A stretch of DNA of 64,000 nucleotides, from positions 372,001 to 436,000 of the forward strand of contig NZ_FUWS01000003.1 in NCBI RefSeq assembly GCF_900167435.1, given 5' to 3'. The notes under the pieces are model-generated. The model worked only from the letters and a program-made list of their open reading frames with translations, was not told the DNA's origin and made no database searches. Made by a program: the position numbers and the translations under genes. This DNA comes from Marinactinospora thermotolerans DSM 45154 (lineage in GTDB: Bacteria; Actinomycetota; Actinomycetes; Streptosporangiales; Streptosporangiaceae). Shown here piece by piece: positions 8,009-17,113 of this stretch (positions within the stretch are counted from its first letter, which is position 1; each line of letters begins with the position of its first letter).

Positions 8009-9744
8009 TCCGCGCCTTCCTGCACGCGATCGGCCCCGAACACGCCCGGCCGGTCCGCACCCGCCTGCTCCTGACCGCGCTGGTCTGCGCCCTCCAAGGC
8101 GTGCTGTTCGCGCTGCTCGTCCCCGTCGTGACCACGCTGCTGGGGGAGGGGCCCGCGGCGGCGGCACCCTGGCTGATCGTGCTGCTGGTGGTCACCGTGC
8201 TCTACGCGCTGCTGCGCTCGGTCTCGCTCTACCTCAACTTCGAGCTGGGCGGGCGGGTGTCCCGGGCACTGCACCACCGGCTCGGCGCCCATGTGGCGCG
8301 CCTGCCCCTGGGGTGGTTCACCGGGGCGCGCCTGGGCGAGCTCAACCGGATGGCCACCGACGGCGTCTCCCGTGCCATGCAGGTCCCCGTGCACATCCTC
8401 CCGCCGTTGGCCGACGCGGTGGTCACCCCGGCCGTGGCCGTCCTCGCGCTGCTGGTCTACGACTGGCGGATCGGTGTGGCGGCGGCGGTCTGCGCCCTGC
8501 CGCTGTGGGCGGCCTTCCACCACGCGGGCCGGGCCGTGGGCCGCAACGAGGCGGCGCGCGACACCGTCGCCGACGAGGCCGCGGGACGAGTGCTGGAGTA
8601 CGCCCGGGCCCAGCCGGTCCTGCGCGCCTTCGGCCGGACCACGCGGGGACACGCGCGGTTGGACGAGGCGCTGCGCGCCGAGCACGCCGCCGTCCGCCGC
8701 CTCCTGCTCGCGGGGATCCCCGCGCTGACCGGGTACGCCCTCGTGCTGCGGGTCGCGTTCGGTGCGCTGGTGTTCCTCGCGGTCCACCTCGCGCTCGGCG
8801 GAACCCCCGACGGGCCGCTCGCGGTGGCGCTGCTCGTCCTGGTCGTCCGTTTCGTCCACCCGCTGTCCAACGCGGCCGACCTCGGTGCCGCGCTGCGCAT
8901 GGCGGCCGCCGGCCTGGCACGCATCAACGCCGTCTTGGACCTGCGACCGCTGCCCGAGCCCCGGCAGCCGCAGACCCCGCGCGACGCCGGGGTGGAGTTC
9001 GACGACGTCCGGTTCCGCTACACCGACGAGGGGCCCGACGTGCTCGACGGCGTCACCTTCCGCGCCGCGCCCGGGACGGTGACCGCCCTGGTCGGCCCCT
9101 CGGGGTCCGGCAAGAGCACCGTGGCCCGGCTGCTCGCCCGCTTCCACGACCCCCGGCAGGGGCGGGTCCTCATCGGCGGCGTGGACACCCGCGACCTCGG
9201 CAGCGAGGAGGTGTCCCGCCAGGTCGCCATGGTCTTCCAGGACGTCTACCTGTTCGACGCCACCATCGCCGACAACATCCGTGTCGCCGCGCCGCAGGCC
9301 ACCGCGCAGGACCTGGAGCGGGCGGCCCGCCTCTCCGGCCTCGACGAGGTCGTCGCCACGCTGCCCGACGGCTGGGACACCCGAGTCGGCGAGGGCGGCA
9401 CGGCCCTGTCGGGCGGGCAGCGCCAGCGCGTCTCCATCGCCCGCGCCCTGCTCAAGGACGCGTCCATCGTCGTCCTGGACGAGGCGACCGCGGCCCTGGA
9501 CGCCGAGAACGAGGCGATCGTCTCCGCCACGGTGGCCGAACTGGCGCGTGAGCGCACCCTCATCGTCATCGCCCACCGCCCGGCCACCGTGCGCGCCGCC
9601 GACCACGTCGTGTTCCTCGACGCGGGCCGGGTCGTGGAGCAGGGCGGTCACGACGAACTGCTCGCCGCCGACGGCCACTACACCGGGTTCCTGCGCGCCC
9701 GCGAGCGGGCCCTGGGCTGGCGGCTGTCCGCCGGGCCGGCCTGA
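8005..9744 (+). CDS. ABC transporter half, membrane-ATPase fusion (YbtQ/IrtB-like)
   Basis: 579 aa from GTG 8005, which overlaps the stop of its partner (GTGA). Membrane helices occupy about residues 15-300. The ATPase shows Walker A GPSGSGKST, MVFQDVYLFD, signature LSGGQRQRVSIARAL, Walker B IVVLDEATAALD and IAHRP. It lacks the extra N-terminal extension of its partner and forms the second half of the heterodimer. A 78-bp gap before the P450 gene is the first sizeable break in the operon. Confidence 0.92.
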   Translation: MIRAFLHAIGPEHARPVRTRLLLTALVCALQGVLFALLVPVVTTLLGEGPAAAAPWLIVLLVVTVLYALLRSVSLYLNFELGGRVSRALHHRLGAHVARLPLGWFTGARLGELNRMATDGVSRAMQVPVHILPPLADAVVTPAVAVLALLVYDWRIGVAAAVCALPLWAAFHHAGRAVGRNEAARDTVADEAAGRVLEYARAQPVLRAFGRTTRGHARLDEALRAEHAAVRRLLLAGIPALTGYALVLRVAFGALVFLAVHLALGGTPDGPLAVALLVLVVRFVHPLSNAADLGAALRMAAAGLARINAVLDLRPLPEPRQPQTPRDAGVEFDDVRFRYTDEGPDVLDGVTFRAAPGTVTALVGPSGSGKSTVARLLARFHDPRQGRVLIGGVDTRDLGSEEVSRQVAMVFQDVYLFDATIADNIRVAAPQATAQDLERAARLSGLDEVVATLPDGWDTRVGEGGTALSGGQRQRVSIARALLKDASIVVLDEATAALDAENEAIVSATVAELARERTLIVIAHRPATVRAADHVVFLDAGRVVEQGGHDELLAADGHYTGFLRARERALGWRLSAGPA

Positions 9745-9822
9745 CCGGCGCCGCGCGGAGGCGTCCGGATCCTTTGGCACTCGACCCTTCGAGAAATTTC
9801 AGAGAAGAGAAGAAGAGAGAAG

Positions 9823-11052
9823 ATGACCTCGTCCCCCTCCGCCGAGCCGCGATCCGCCGACGGCCGGCCCGCCTCCTTCCCGATCGGCCGCTCCTGCCCC
9901 TTCGCGCCGCCCGACGCCTATGCGGCGATGCGCGAGGAGGCCCCACTGACCAAGGTCGCCATCCCCGGGGGCAAGGAGGCGTGGCTGGTCACCCGCCACG
10001 CCGACGTGCGCACCGCGCTGGCCAGCCCCGCGGCCAGCTCCGACGCACGCCACCCCGCCTTCCCCGCCCTCGGCGACGGCGAGCAGGCGGTCGCCGCCGA
10101 CCTGCGCCCCTTCATCCGGATGGACCCGCCCGACCACACCCGGGTCCGGCGCATGCTCGTCGGCGAGTTCACCGTCAAGCGGGTGCGCGCCATGCGCCCG
10201 GCGATCGAGGAGATCTGCGCGGAGCAGGTGGACCACCTGCTCTCGCGGCCCGCGCCGGCCGACCTGGTCGGCGACTACGCCAACCGGGTCTCCACCACGG
10301 TGATCTGCCGGCTGCTCGGGGTGCCAACGGCCGACCTGGAGTTCTTCCGGCGCGTCACCACGATCACCGGGGGACGCTCCAGCACCGCCGAACAGGTCGG
10401 CGCGGCCCTCGCCGACCTGTTCGCGCTGCTCGACCGCCTCATCGACGACAAGGCCGCCGACCCGCAGGACGACCTGATCAGCCGCCTGGTCACCGGCCCC
10501 CTCGCCCGGGGCGAGATCACCCGCAGCTCCCTGCTGTCGCAGATCGGCATCACCCTCAACGCCGGCCACGAGACCTCGCGCAACATGATCCCGCTGGCCG
10601 CGCTCACCCTGCTGCGCCACCCCGACCAGCTCGACCTGCTGCGCGCGGACCCCGGCCTGTGGCCGGCCGCGGTCGACGAACTGCTGCGCCTGCTGTCGGT
10701 GGCCGACGTCATCCCGCTGCGGGTGGCCACCGAGGACATCGAACTCGACGGGGCGACCATCCCCGCGGGCGACGGCTTCATCGCGCTGCTCGCCGCGGCC
10801 GACCACGACCCGCGCGCCTTCGCCGACCCCGGCGAACTCGACATCACCCGATCCGAGCGCCACCACGTCGCGTTCGGGTACGGCGTGCACCAGTGCGTCG
10901 GCCAGAACCTGGGGCGCCTGGAGCTGGAGGTGGCGCTGCGGACCCTGTTCGACCGGGTGCCCACCCTGCGCCCGGCCGTTCCCGTCGAGGAACTGCCGCT
11001 GCGCTCCGCCTCGGCCATCTTCGGCCTGGAGGAGGTGCCGGTCCGGTGGTGA
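9823..11052 (+). CDS. Cytochrome P450
   Basis: 409 aa, soluble bacterial class I P450. It has RMDPPDHTRVRR near the N-terminus, I-helix NAGHETSRN, the K-helix ExxR motif (ELLR) and heme-binding FGYGVHQCVGQ with axial Cys358 (codon 10894-10896). A purine-rich GAAGAGAGAAG precedes the ATG. The ferredoxin gene overlaps its stop, which gives the electron partner. A P450 is also part of coelibactin-type clusters; the likely role is hydroxylation or oxidation of the metallophore. Substrate unknown. Confidence 0.94.
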   Translation: MTSSPSAEPRSADGRPASFPIGRSCPFAPPDAYAAMREEAPLTKVAIPGGKEAWLVTRHADVRTALASPAASSDARHPAFPALGDGEQAVAADLRPFIRMDPPDHTRVRRMLVGEFTVKRVRAMRPAIEEICAEQVDHLLSRPAPADLVGDYANRVSTTVICRLLGVPTADLEFFRRVTTITGGRSSTAEQVGAALADLFALLDRLIDDKAADPQDDLISRLVTGPLARGEITRSSLLSQIGITLNAGHETSRNMIPLAALTLLRHPDQLDLLRADPGLWPAAVDELLRLLSVADVIPLRVATEDIELDGATIPAGDGFIALLAAADHDPRAFADPGELDITRSERHHVAFGYGVHQCVGQNLGRLELEVALRTLFDRVPTLRPAVPVEELPLRSASAIFGLEEVPVRW

Positions 11053-11273
11053 GCCCGGGGTCCGGCGCCGGAGCGCTGCGGGCGCGCGCCGAGACCGGCG
11101 TGTGCGTGGGCGCCGGCCAGTGCGCGCGGGTCGCCCCCGCCCTGTTCGACCAGCACGACGACGGGACGGTCCGCCTCCTGCGCGCCGACGTCCCCGCGGA
11201 GGCGCGAGACGACCTGCTCCTCGCCGTCGACCTGTGCCCCTCGGGCGCCCTCGGCGCCGAGGAACCCGCGTGA
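11049..11273 (+). CDS. Ferredoxin, probable 3Fe-4S type, partner of the P450
   Basis: 74 aa, start GTG 11049 overlapping the P450 stop (GTGA). The residues CVGAGQC followed near the C-terminus by CPSGAL match the short actinobacterial P450-reducing ferredoxins that carry a [3Fe-4S] cluster (C-x5-C ... C-P). Acidic DQHDDGTVRLL is also typical. The overlap with the P450 argues for stoichiometric co-expression. No ferredoxin reductase gene is visible in the cluster. Confidence 0.9.
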   Translation: MSPGSGAGALRARAETGVCVGAGQCARVAPALFDQHDDGTVRLLRADVPAEARDDLLLAVDLCPSGALGAEEPA

Positions 11274-11319
11274 ACCGCCGCGCTCGGCGCGGCACCGAAC
11301 CTGAAAGGTCCCTTCCCCG

Positions 11320-12831
11320 ATGAGATCGCGAACGATCCTCGCTCTCGGGTGCGCCCTCGTCCTCGCCGCGACCGGCTGCGCGGGCGGCGACACCGCGGCC
11401 ACCACCGAGGATCCGGTGACACTGCGCTACGCGGCGGTGGGCGCCCCGGCCGCCATGACCCACGACCCCCACGGCAGGGTCGGCAACGAGTCGGACTACC
11501 TGCGCTTCGCCATGCTCTACGACGTGCTGACGGTCCCCGACGAACAGGGGGTCGCCCAGCCGCGTCTCGCCCTGTCCTGGGAGGCAGTGGACGGCGACCT
11601 CACCCGCTGGCGGATCGCGTTGCGCGACGACGCGGTCTTCTCCGACGGCTCCCCGGTCACCGCCGATGACGTGCTGTTCTCCCTGCGCCGCATCCAGGGC
11701 AAGGGGGCCGAGAACAACGGCCGGCTCTCGATGTTCGACCTGGAGTCCTCCCGGGTCACCGGCGAACACGAACTGGAGCTACGCACCCACCAGCCCTACG
11801 CCGAGGTGGGCGGCGCCCTGGCCGCCCTCACCTTCATCGTCCCCGAGGGCACCGGCGAGATCACCGAGCCCGTCCCCGGCTCCGGCCCGTTCGCGCCCGC
11901 CGGCGGCGACGACACCACCGCCGTCCTGGAACGCAACGACGCCTGGTGGGGGCAGGCGCCGCGGGTGGAACGCCTGGAGATCACCGCGATGCCCGACCCC
12001 GCGGCGCGCGCCGCGGCGGTCGCCTCCGGGCAGGCCGACGTGGCGGGCAGCGTCTCCCCGGTCAGCGCGCAACAGTACGCCGCCGACGAGACGATGCAGG
12101 TGGTCACCCGGCCGGCCTCGGTGAACTACCCGCTCGTCATGAACCTGGAGACCGAGCCCTTCGACGACCCGCGGGTACGCGAGGCCGTCAAGCTCGCCCT
12201 GGACCGCGAGGAGCTGGTGGAGACCGTCTTCCTCGGCTACGGGACGCCCGGCACCGACGTCGTGTCCCCGGCGGAGGCCGCCGCCCCCGAGCCCCGGCCG
12301 GTGGAACGCGACGTCGAACAGGCCCGCGAGCTGCTGGCCGAGGCCGGCCACGAGGACGGCGTCTCCCTCACCCTGCACACCACCACCTCCTACCCGGGCA
12401 TGGAGGACGCGGCCGTGCTCGCCGCCGAGCAGCTGGGGGAGGCCGGAATCGACGTCACGGTGGACAGCGGCCCGCCCGACACCTACTGGAGCGAGGTGTG
12501 GAACGTCGAACCGTTCTACCTCAACAGTCTCGGCGGCAGCGCCTTCGTCGACTTCGCCCGCATGGCGCTGGTCACCGACGGCCCCATCAACGAGACGGGC
12601 TGGGCCGAGGAGGAGTGGGACGCCGACCTCGCCGACGCGCTGGCGACGGCCGACGATGAGGAGCGGCGCGCGATGATCGCCGACCTCCAGCAGCGTGTCG
12701 CGGAGGAGGGCGGCTACGTCGTGTGGGGGGTCGGCGACGGCATCGACCTCGCGCGCGACGAGGTGAGCGGGCTGCCCACCGGCCTCGGCTTCCAGCGGCT
12801 GTTCATCGACCAGGTCGACGTGGCCGGCTGA
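11320..12831 (+). CDS. Substrate-binding lipoprotein of a Dpp/Nik-type ABC importer (SBP family 5)
   Basis: 503 aa. The N-terminus MRSRTILALGCALVLAATGC is a lipoprotein signal with the lipid-modified Cys at residue 20. The mature part follows the family 5 pattern (WRIALRDDAVFSDGSPVTADDV, then REAVKLALDREELV). Such proteins bind peptides, nickel chelates or opine-type metallophores outside the membrane. Its position inside a metallophore cluster, directly ahead of two permeases and an ATPase, suggests capture of the metal-ligand complex, by analogy with staphylococcal CntA; that is inference. Confidence 0.9.
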   Translation: MRSRTILALGCALVLAATGCAGGDTAATTEDPVTLRYAAVGAPAAMTHDPHGRVGNESDYLRFAMLYDVLTVPDEQGVAQPRLALSWEAVDGDLTRWRIALRDDAVFSDGSPVTADDVLFSLRRIQGKGAENNGRLSMFDLESSRVTGEHELELRTHQPYAEVGGALAALTFIVPEGTGEITEPVPGSGPFAPAGGDDTTAVLERNDAWWGQAPRVERLEITAMPDPAARAAAVASGQADVAGSVSPVSAQQYAADETMQVVTRPASVNYPLVMNLETEPFDDPRVREAVKLALDREELVETVFLGYGTPGTDVVSPAEAAAPEPRPVERDVEQARELLAEAGHEDGVSLTLHTTTSYPGMEDAAVLAAEQLGEAGIDVTVDSGPPDTYWSEVWNVEPFYLNSLGGSAFVDFARMALVTDGPINETGWAEEEWDADLADALATADDEERRAMIADLQQRVAEEGGYVVWGVGDGIDLARDEVSGLPTGLGFQRLFIDQVDVAG

Positions 12832-13841
12832 TGGACCTCGGTCCTGTGACCCGCCCCTCCCGCCCCGCCGCTGCCCGGCGGGGCGGGAGGGGACCGGCCG
12901 TCGCCGTGGCCGTCGCGCGGACCCTCCTGCTGCTCTTCCTGGTGTCGGTCGCGGTGTTCGCCGCCACCGAGCTGCTTCCCGGCGACGCCGCGACGCAGCG
13001 CGCCACCCCCGGCGCCACCGAGGACCAGGTGGCCGACCTGCGCGAACGGCTCGGCCTGGACCAGCCGGCCTGGTGGCGCTATGCCACGTGGGCGGGGGGA
13101 CTGCTCACCGGGGACGCCGGGGTCTCCCTGGTCAACGGCCGACCGGTCGCCGAGGCCATCGCCCAGCGCGTCCCGGCGACGGCCGTGCTGGTCAGCGGGG
13201 CGCTGCTCCTGGCGGCGCCGGCCATGCTTGTGCTCGGCTGGTGGGGCGGTGCCGCCCGGCGCGGGCGGACGGTGGCCGCGGCCGTGCTCACCGGGGGCGC
13301 GGCGGTGCCCGCGGTGGTGGTCGCCGGCGGATCGGCCGCGCTGCTGTCGGGGGCGCTGGGCCTGGTCCCTCCGGTCTCGCTGCTGCCACCGGACCGTTCC
13401 CCGCTCGCCGTGCCCGAACTGCTGGTGCTGCCCGTGCTCTCCACCGCCGTGCCCACGGCGCTGTTCGGCGCGGGACTGCTGGCGGGCGCGGTCCGCGACA
13501 CACTCGCCCGCCCCCACGTGGCCGACGCGCACCGCAGGGGCCGCCCGGTGTGGCTGGTGGCCTGCGTCGACGTCGCACCGTTCCTGCTCGCCCCCTTCAC
13601 GCGGATCCTCGCGATCAGCGCGGGCGGCCTGGTCGCCGCGGCCACGGTCGTGGAGACCCTGTTCGGCTATCCCGGGCTGGGGTCGCTGCTGGTCACCTCC
13701 GTGGCGGCGCGCGACCTTCCGGTGATCCAGGCCGGCGCGATGCTGGCGGCCGCGGTGGTGCTGGCCGGCCTGCTCGCCGCCGACCTCGTCGCGGCGGCCA
13801 CCGACCCCCGCGCCGGCCGGACACAGGCAGGGGCGAGATGA
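12831..13841 (+). CDS. Dpp/Nik-type ABC permease, first subunit (DppB/NikB-like)
   Basis: 336 aa. ATG 12831 overlaps the binding-protein stop by one base (TGATG). After a basic N-terminus come a first TM helix (about residues 25-45), the family's extracellular segment (LLPGDAATQRATPGATEDQV, LRERLGLDQPAWWRYATW) and about five more TM helices. Near the C-terminus LFGYPGLGSLL is typical of DppB. With the next gene it forms the transmembrane channel of the importer. Confidence 0.88.
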   Translation: MDLGPVTRPSRPAAARRGGRGPAVAVAVARTLLLLFLVSVAVFAATELLPGDAATQRATPGATEDQVADLRERLGLDQPAWWRYATWAGGLLTGDAGVSLVNGRPVAEAIAQRVPATAVLVSGALLLAAPAMLVLGWWGGAARRGRTVAAAVLTGGAAVPAVVVAGGSAALLSGALGLVPPVSLLPPDRSPLAVPELLVLPVLSTAVPTALFGAGLLAGAVRDTLARPHVADAHRRGRPVWLVACVDVAPFLLAPFTRILAISAGGLVAAATVVETLFGYPGLGSLLVTSVAARDLPVIQAGAMLAAAVVLAGLLAADLVAAATDPRAGRTQAGAR

Positions 13842-14632
13842 GGGCGCTGGGTGTCGCGGTGGCGGGGGTGTCCCTGCCGCTGCTGTTGGGCGTGGTCCTC
13901 CTGGGGGGCGTGCTGGCGCCCCAGGACCCCACCGCGTCGGTGGCCGCCGCCTGGCAGCCGGCCGGGCCGGGGCATCCGCTGGGCACCGACGGGCTGGGCC
14001 GTGACGTGTGGTCCCGGGTCCTGGCCGGTGGCCGTGACCTTCTCGTCACCGGGGTGGCCGCGGCCCTGGCCGCCTCCCTGGTGGGCGTGGCGGGCGGGCT
14101 CGCCGCGGGGTGGGCCGGCCGGACCTGGGACCGGGTGCTCACCGGTGTGGCCGACCTGCTGCTCGCCGTCCCCACGCTGCTGCTGGCCCTTCTCGCCGCC
14201 GTCACCCTGCCGGGCCGGGCCGCGGTCGTCGTGGCCACCGTGTGCGGAGGGGCGCCGTTGACGCTGCGGGTGGTGCGTGACGCGGTCCGTTCCCTGCGGC
14301 ACAGCGGCTACGTCGAGGCGGCGTTGTGCCGGGGGGAGCGGCCCGTCGCCGTCGTGGTCCGCGAGGTGCTGCCCGTCATGCGCGGGCTCGTCGCCGCGGA
14401 CCTCGGCCTGCGCCTGGTGGTCGCCCTCCAGATCGCCTCGGCGCTGAACCTGCTGGGGTTCGGTGTCTCCCCGCCGGCCCCGGACTGGGCGCTGATGCTG
14501 CGGGAGAACATGCCGGGGATCGCGGCCAACCCGGCGGCGGTGGCCGCCCCCGCCGTCGCCCTCGGCCTGGTGACGGTGGCGTTGGCCCTCGCGGTGCAGA
14601 CGGTGACGCACCACAGGGGCTCCGATGGGTGA
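13838..14632 (+). CDS. Dpp/Nik-type ABC permease, second subunit (DppC/NikC-like)
   Basis: 264 aa, ATGA overlap with the first permease. An N-terminal TM helix is followed by the DppC signature HPLGTDGLGRDVWSRVLAGG (about residues 47-66). The EAA loop is EAALCRGERPVAVVVREVLP, the contact site for the ATPase, and NLLGFGVSPPAPDWALML is also diagnostic. It pairs with the preceding permease. Confidence 0.9.
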   Translation: MRALGVAVAGVSLPLLLGVVLLGGVLAPQDPTASVAAAWQPAGPGHPLGTDGLGRDVWSRVLAGGRDLLVTGVAAALAASLVGVAGGLAAGWAGRTWDRVLTGVADLLLAVPTLLLALLAAVTLPGRAAVVVATVCGGAPLTLRVVRDAVRSLRHSGYVEAALCRGERPVAVVVREVLPVMRGLVAADLGLRLVVALQIASALNLLGFGVSPPAPDWALMLRENMPGIAANPAAVAAPAVALGLVTVALALAVQTVTHHRGSDG

Positions 14633-16169
14633 GACGCCGGCCGTCACGGAGACGGCGGGGCGGGGAGAGGCGGGGCGAAACGTGTCGGAAGGACTCGACG
14701 TCCGCGGGATCCGGGTGGTGGACGCGGGGGGACGGCCGATCGTGGGGCCGCTGGACCTGCGGGTCCCCCCGGGACGGGTGGTGGCCGTCATGGGGGAGTC
14801 GGGCGGTGGAAAGACCAGCGCCGTCCTCGCGGCCCTGGACGCGCTTCCCCCCGGCCTGCGCCGAGCCGGCGGAACCACGTGGTGGAACGGGCGTCCGGTG
14901 CCGCCCGGCCGCGCCGCCCGCCGATGGCGCAGGGCCGAGGCCGGTCTGCTCGGCCAGGACCCCGCGGCCGACCTGCACCCGTTGCGGACCGTCGCCGGTC
15001 TCGTCGCCGACGGGTTCCCCCGTGGCCGCGACGGTCGCGGCGACGCCGTTGGCCGGGTCCTCGCCGAGCTCGGGTTGGACCCGCGGGAGGTGGCGCACCG
15101 CCGCCCCCACCGGCTCTCCGGCGGCCAGGCCCAGCGCGTGGCGCTGGCCCGCGCCATCGTCGGCGATCCACCCCTGCTCGTCCTCGACGAACCGACCAGC
15201 GGACTCGACCCCGCCACCGTCGAGCTCGTCGTGGGAGTGCTGCTGCGGCGGCGCACGACGCCGGGGGCGGCGACCCTCGTCGTCACCCACGACCGGGGTT
15301 TCGCCGAACGTGTCGCGGACGAGGTGGTGACGGTCGGCGCGCGGCCGGCCCCGCGCCGCGAACCGGCCACCGCGCCACGGCGACGGTCACGCGGCGAGCC
15401 GGTGGCGCTGCGGCTCCGCGGTCTCGACGTGGCCCCTCCCGGAGGTGGACCGTCCCTGTTGACCTCGGTCGACCTGGAGATCGGCCGGGGCGAGCTCGTC
15501 GCCGTCGTGGGGCCGTCCGGCAGCGGCAAGTCGACGTTGCTGCGGGCCGTCGCCGGACTGCACCCCCCGACGGCCGGCACGGTCGAGGTCGAGGGGCGTG
15601 CCCTGCCCGCCCGGGTGTCCGACCGCGACCGCTCGTCGCTGCGCGCGGTCCAGTTCGTCGGACAGGACCCGCTGGGGGCGCTCAACCCGGCCCACCGTGT
15701 CGGTGCGGCGCTGGCCCGGCCGGCCCGGGTCCTGCGCGCGCTGCCCGCGGCGCCGGCCCGGCGACAGGCGGAGGAGCTGCTCGCGGAGGTCGGCCTGTCC
15801 CCGCAGGTGGCCCGCCGCCGCCCGCGCGGACTCTCGGGCGGGCAGCGGCAACGTGTCGCGATCGCCAGGGCGCTGGCGGCCGGTCCCGCAGTCCTCCTCG
15901 CCGACGAGGTGACCTCCGCGCTGGACGCGGTGAACGCGCACGCGGTCCTGGACCTGCTGGAGGACCTGCGCGCGCGCCAGGCCATGGCGGTGCTGTTGGT
16001 GACCCACGACGTCACGGTGGCCGCCCGGGCCGACCGCGTGTTCGCGATCGACCCGGAGCACGCCCGGTTGCTCCCCGTCGGCAGCGCCGCGGACGCGGCG
16101 GCGCCGGACCGTGACGGCCGGGGACGACGGACACCCGAGAAAGATGAGAAGGAGAACGCCGATGCGTGA
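14625..16169 (+). CDS. Fused double ATPase of the Dpp/Nik-type importer (DppD-DppF fusion)
   Basis: 514 aa containing two complete ABC domains. The first has Walker A GESGGGKTS, signature LSGGQAQRVALARAI and Walker B LLVLDEPTSGLD. The second has Walker A GPSGSGKST, signature LSGGQRQRVAIARAL and Walker B VLLADEVTSALD. In most bacteria these are separate DppD and DppF proteins. The ATG lies inside the permease 3' end (8-base overlap). One polypeptide thus supplies both ATPase sites. Confidence 0.9.
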   Translation: MGETPAVTETAGRGEAGRNVSEGLDVRGIRVVDAGGRPIVGPLDLRVPPGRVVAVMGESGGGKTSAVLAALDALPPGLRRAGGTTWWNGRPVPPGRAARRWRRAEAGLLGQDPAADLHPLRTVAGLVADGFPRGRDGRGDAVGRVLAELGLDPREVAHRRPHRLSGGQAQRVALARAIVGDPPLLVLDEPTSGLDPATVELVVGVLLRRRTTPGAATLVVTHDRGFAERVADEVVTVGARPAPRREPATAPRRRSRGEPVALRLRGLDVAPPGGGPSLLTSVDLEIGRGELVAVVGPSGSGKSTLLRAVAGLHPPTAGTVEVEGRALPARVSDRDRSSLRAVQFVGQDPLGALNPAHRVGAALARPARVLRALPAAPARRQAEELLAEVGLSPQVARRRPRGLSGGQRQRVAIARALAAGPAVLLADEVTSALDAVNAHAVLDLLEDLRARQAMAVLLVTHDVTVAARADRVFAIDPEHARLLPVGSAADAAAPDRDGRGRRTPEKDEKENADA

Positions 16170-16905
16170 GTACCGGGACGACTATGTCCGATCCGGCGAG
16201 TACATCGACATCCTGATCGCGCCTTGGTGGCAGCGGTTCGGGCGGGACGTCGCCGAGGCGCTGCGCGGCGTCGACGCGCAGGCCGGCCCCCTGGTCGACA
16301 TCGGGGCCGGCGGCGGTCAGGGAACGCGGCTGGCCGCCGAGGTCCTGCCGGAGGCCGAGGTGCTCGCGGTCGAACCCTCGCCGTTGTTGCGGGGCGTCCT
16401 GCTGTCGCGGGTGGCCGAGCGGCCGGACCTGCGCGAGCGGGTCAGCGTCGTGGCCGAGGACCTGCTCTCGGCCCGCCTTCCCGAGCGGATCTGCGGCGCG
16501 CTCGCGATGAACGTGATCGGCCACTTCGACCCTGATGGTCGCGAACGTGTCTGGTCCCTCCTCGCCCGCCGGCTGTCGCCCCGGGGACGGATCGCGCTCA
16601 ACCTCAGCGAACCCCTCCGGCCCGCGAGGGTGCCCCGCGCCCCCATGGGGGAGGCGCGGGTGGGCCGTGGCCGCTGCGTCGGCTGGGCCGCGGCCGAGCC
16701 CTCCGGCCCCGAGAGCGTCACCTGGTACATGGAGTACGAGGTCCACGACGGGCTGGGCGGGGTGCGCACGAGCCGGACCGACTACACCTGGTGGACCCTT
16801 GACGAGGCGGGTCTGCGAGCGGAGACGGCCCGCCACGGGTTGGCCGTGTCCGCCTTCGGCCCCGCCGGCGCGGGCTTGTTCGTCCTGTCCCACGGGCGGG
16901 GGTGA
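16162..16905 (+). CDS. SAM-dependent methyltransferase, paralogue of the enzyme at 5439
   Basis: 247 aa. ATG 16162 is chosen for the AAGGAG (16149-16154) seven bases upstream; it overlaps the ATPase stop by 8 bases. Motif I is VDIGAGGGQG, followed by AVEPSPLLRGVLLSRV and ERPDLRERVSV. Those blocks align residue for residue with the methyltransferase at 5439 (AEPSPNMRAILTSRV, DPDLRRRVTV), so the two are duplicates that bracket the transport genes. The usual role would be a second methylation of the metallophore. It is the last gene of the cluster. Confidence 0.85.
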   Translation: MREYRDDYVRSGEYIDILIAPWWQRFGRDVAEALRGVDAQAGPLVDIGAGGGQGTRLAAEVLPEAEVLAVEPSPLLRGVLLSRVAERPDLRERVSVVAEDLLSARLPERICGALAMNVIGHFDPDGRERVWSLLARRLSPRGRIALNLSEPLRPARVPRAPMGEARVGRGRCVGWAAAEPSGPESVTWYMEYEVHDGLGGVRTSRTDYTWWTLDEAGLRAETARHGLAVSAFGPAGAGLFVLSHGRG

Positions 16906-17005
16906 CCACCCGCGCCGTCCCGGGGACGGGTGATCGGCGCCCTCGTGACCAACGGGCGGCCAGGTCATACCAAAGCCCTTTTTCGGAATATGTCAGGAAA
17001 AACCC

Positions 17006-17032
17006 GGGGTCGCGTGGTGAACGCCCGGGTAC
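17006..17032 (+). promoter_or_regulatory. Possible SigB-type promoter of the PRC-barrel gene
   Basis: GGGGT (17006-17010) lies about 15 bases before GGGTAC (17027-17032), which fits the loose actinobacterial SigB pattern (GNNT, 14-16 bases, GGGTA). The downstream gene belongs to a stress-associated family, which supports the reading, but the motif is short and GC-rich and could be chance. Confidence 0.25.
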
Positions 17033-17113
17033 CACGGCCCACGAGCCGGAACACGGAAAGTGGACCGGTCGTCCGGTGACAGCGACGGGAGAAACGGATC
17101 GGGGGCGGTTCTC

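Noticed and set aside
6421-9744. 1107-aa frame across both ABC transporter genes
   Set aside because: Only the part from GTG 8005 is coding; the upstream part is a shadow of the first ABC gene.
9745-9822. Possible Zur or iron box near AGAAATTTC before the P450 gene
   Set aside because: GAAATTTC is a short palindrome without the TGAAAAT/ATTTTCA or TTAGG arms of Zur or IdeR/DmdR sites.
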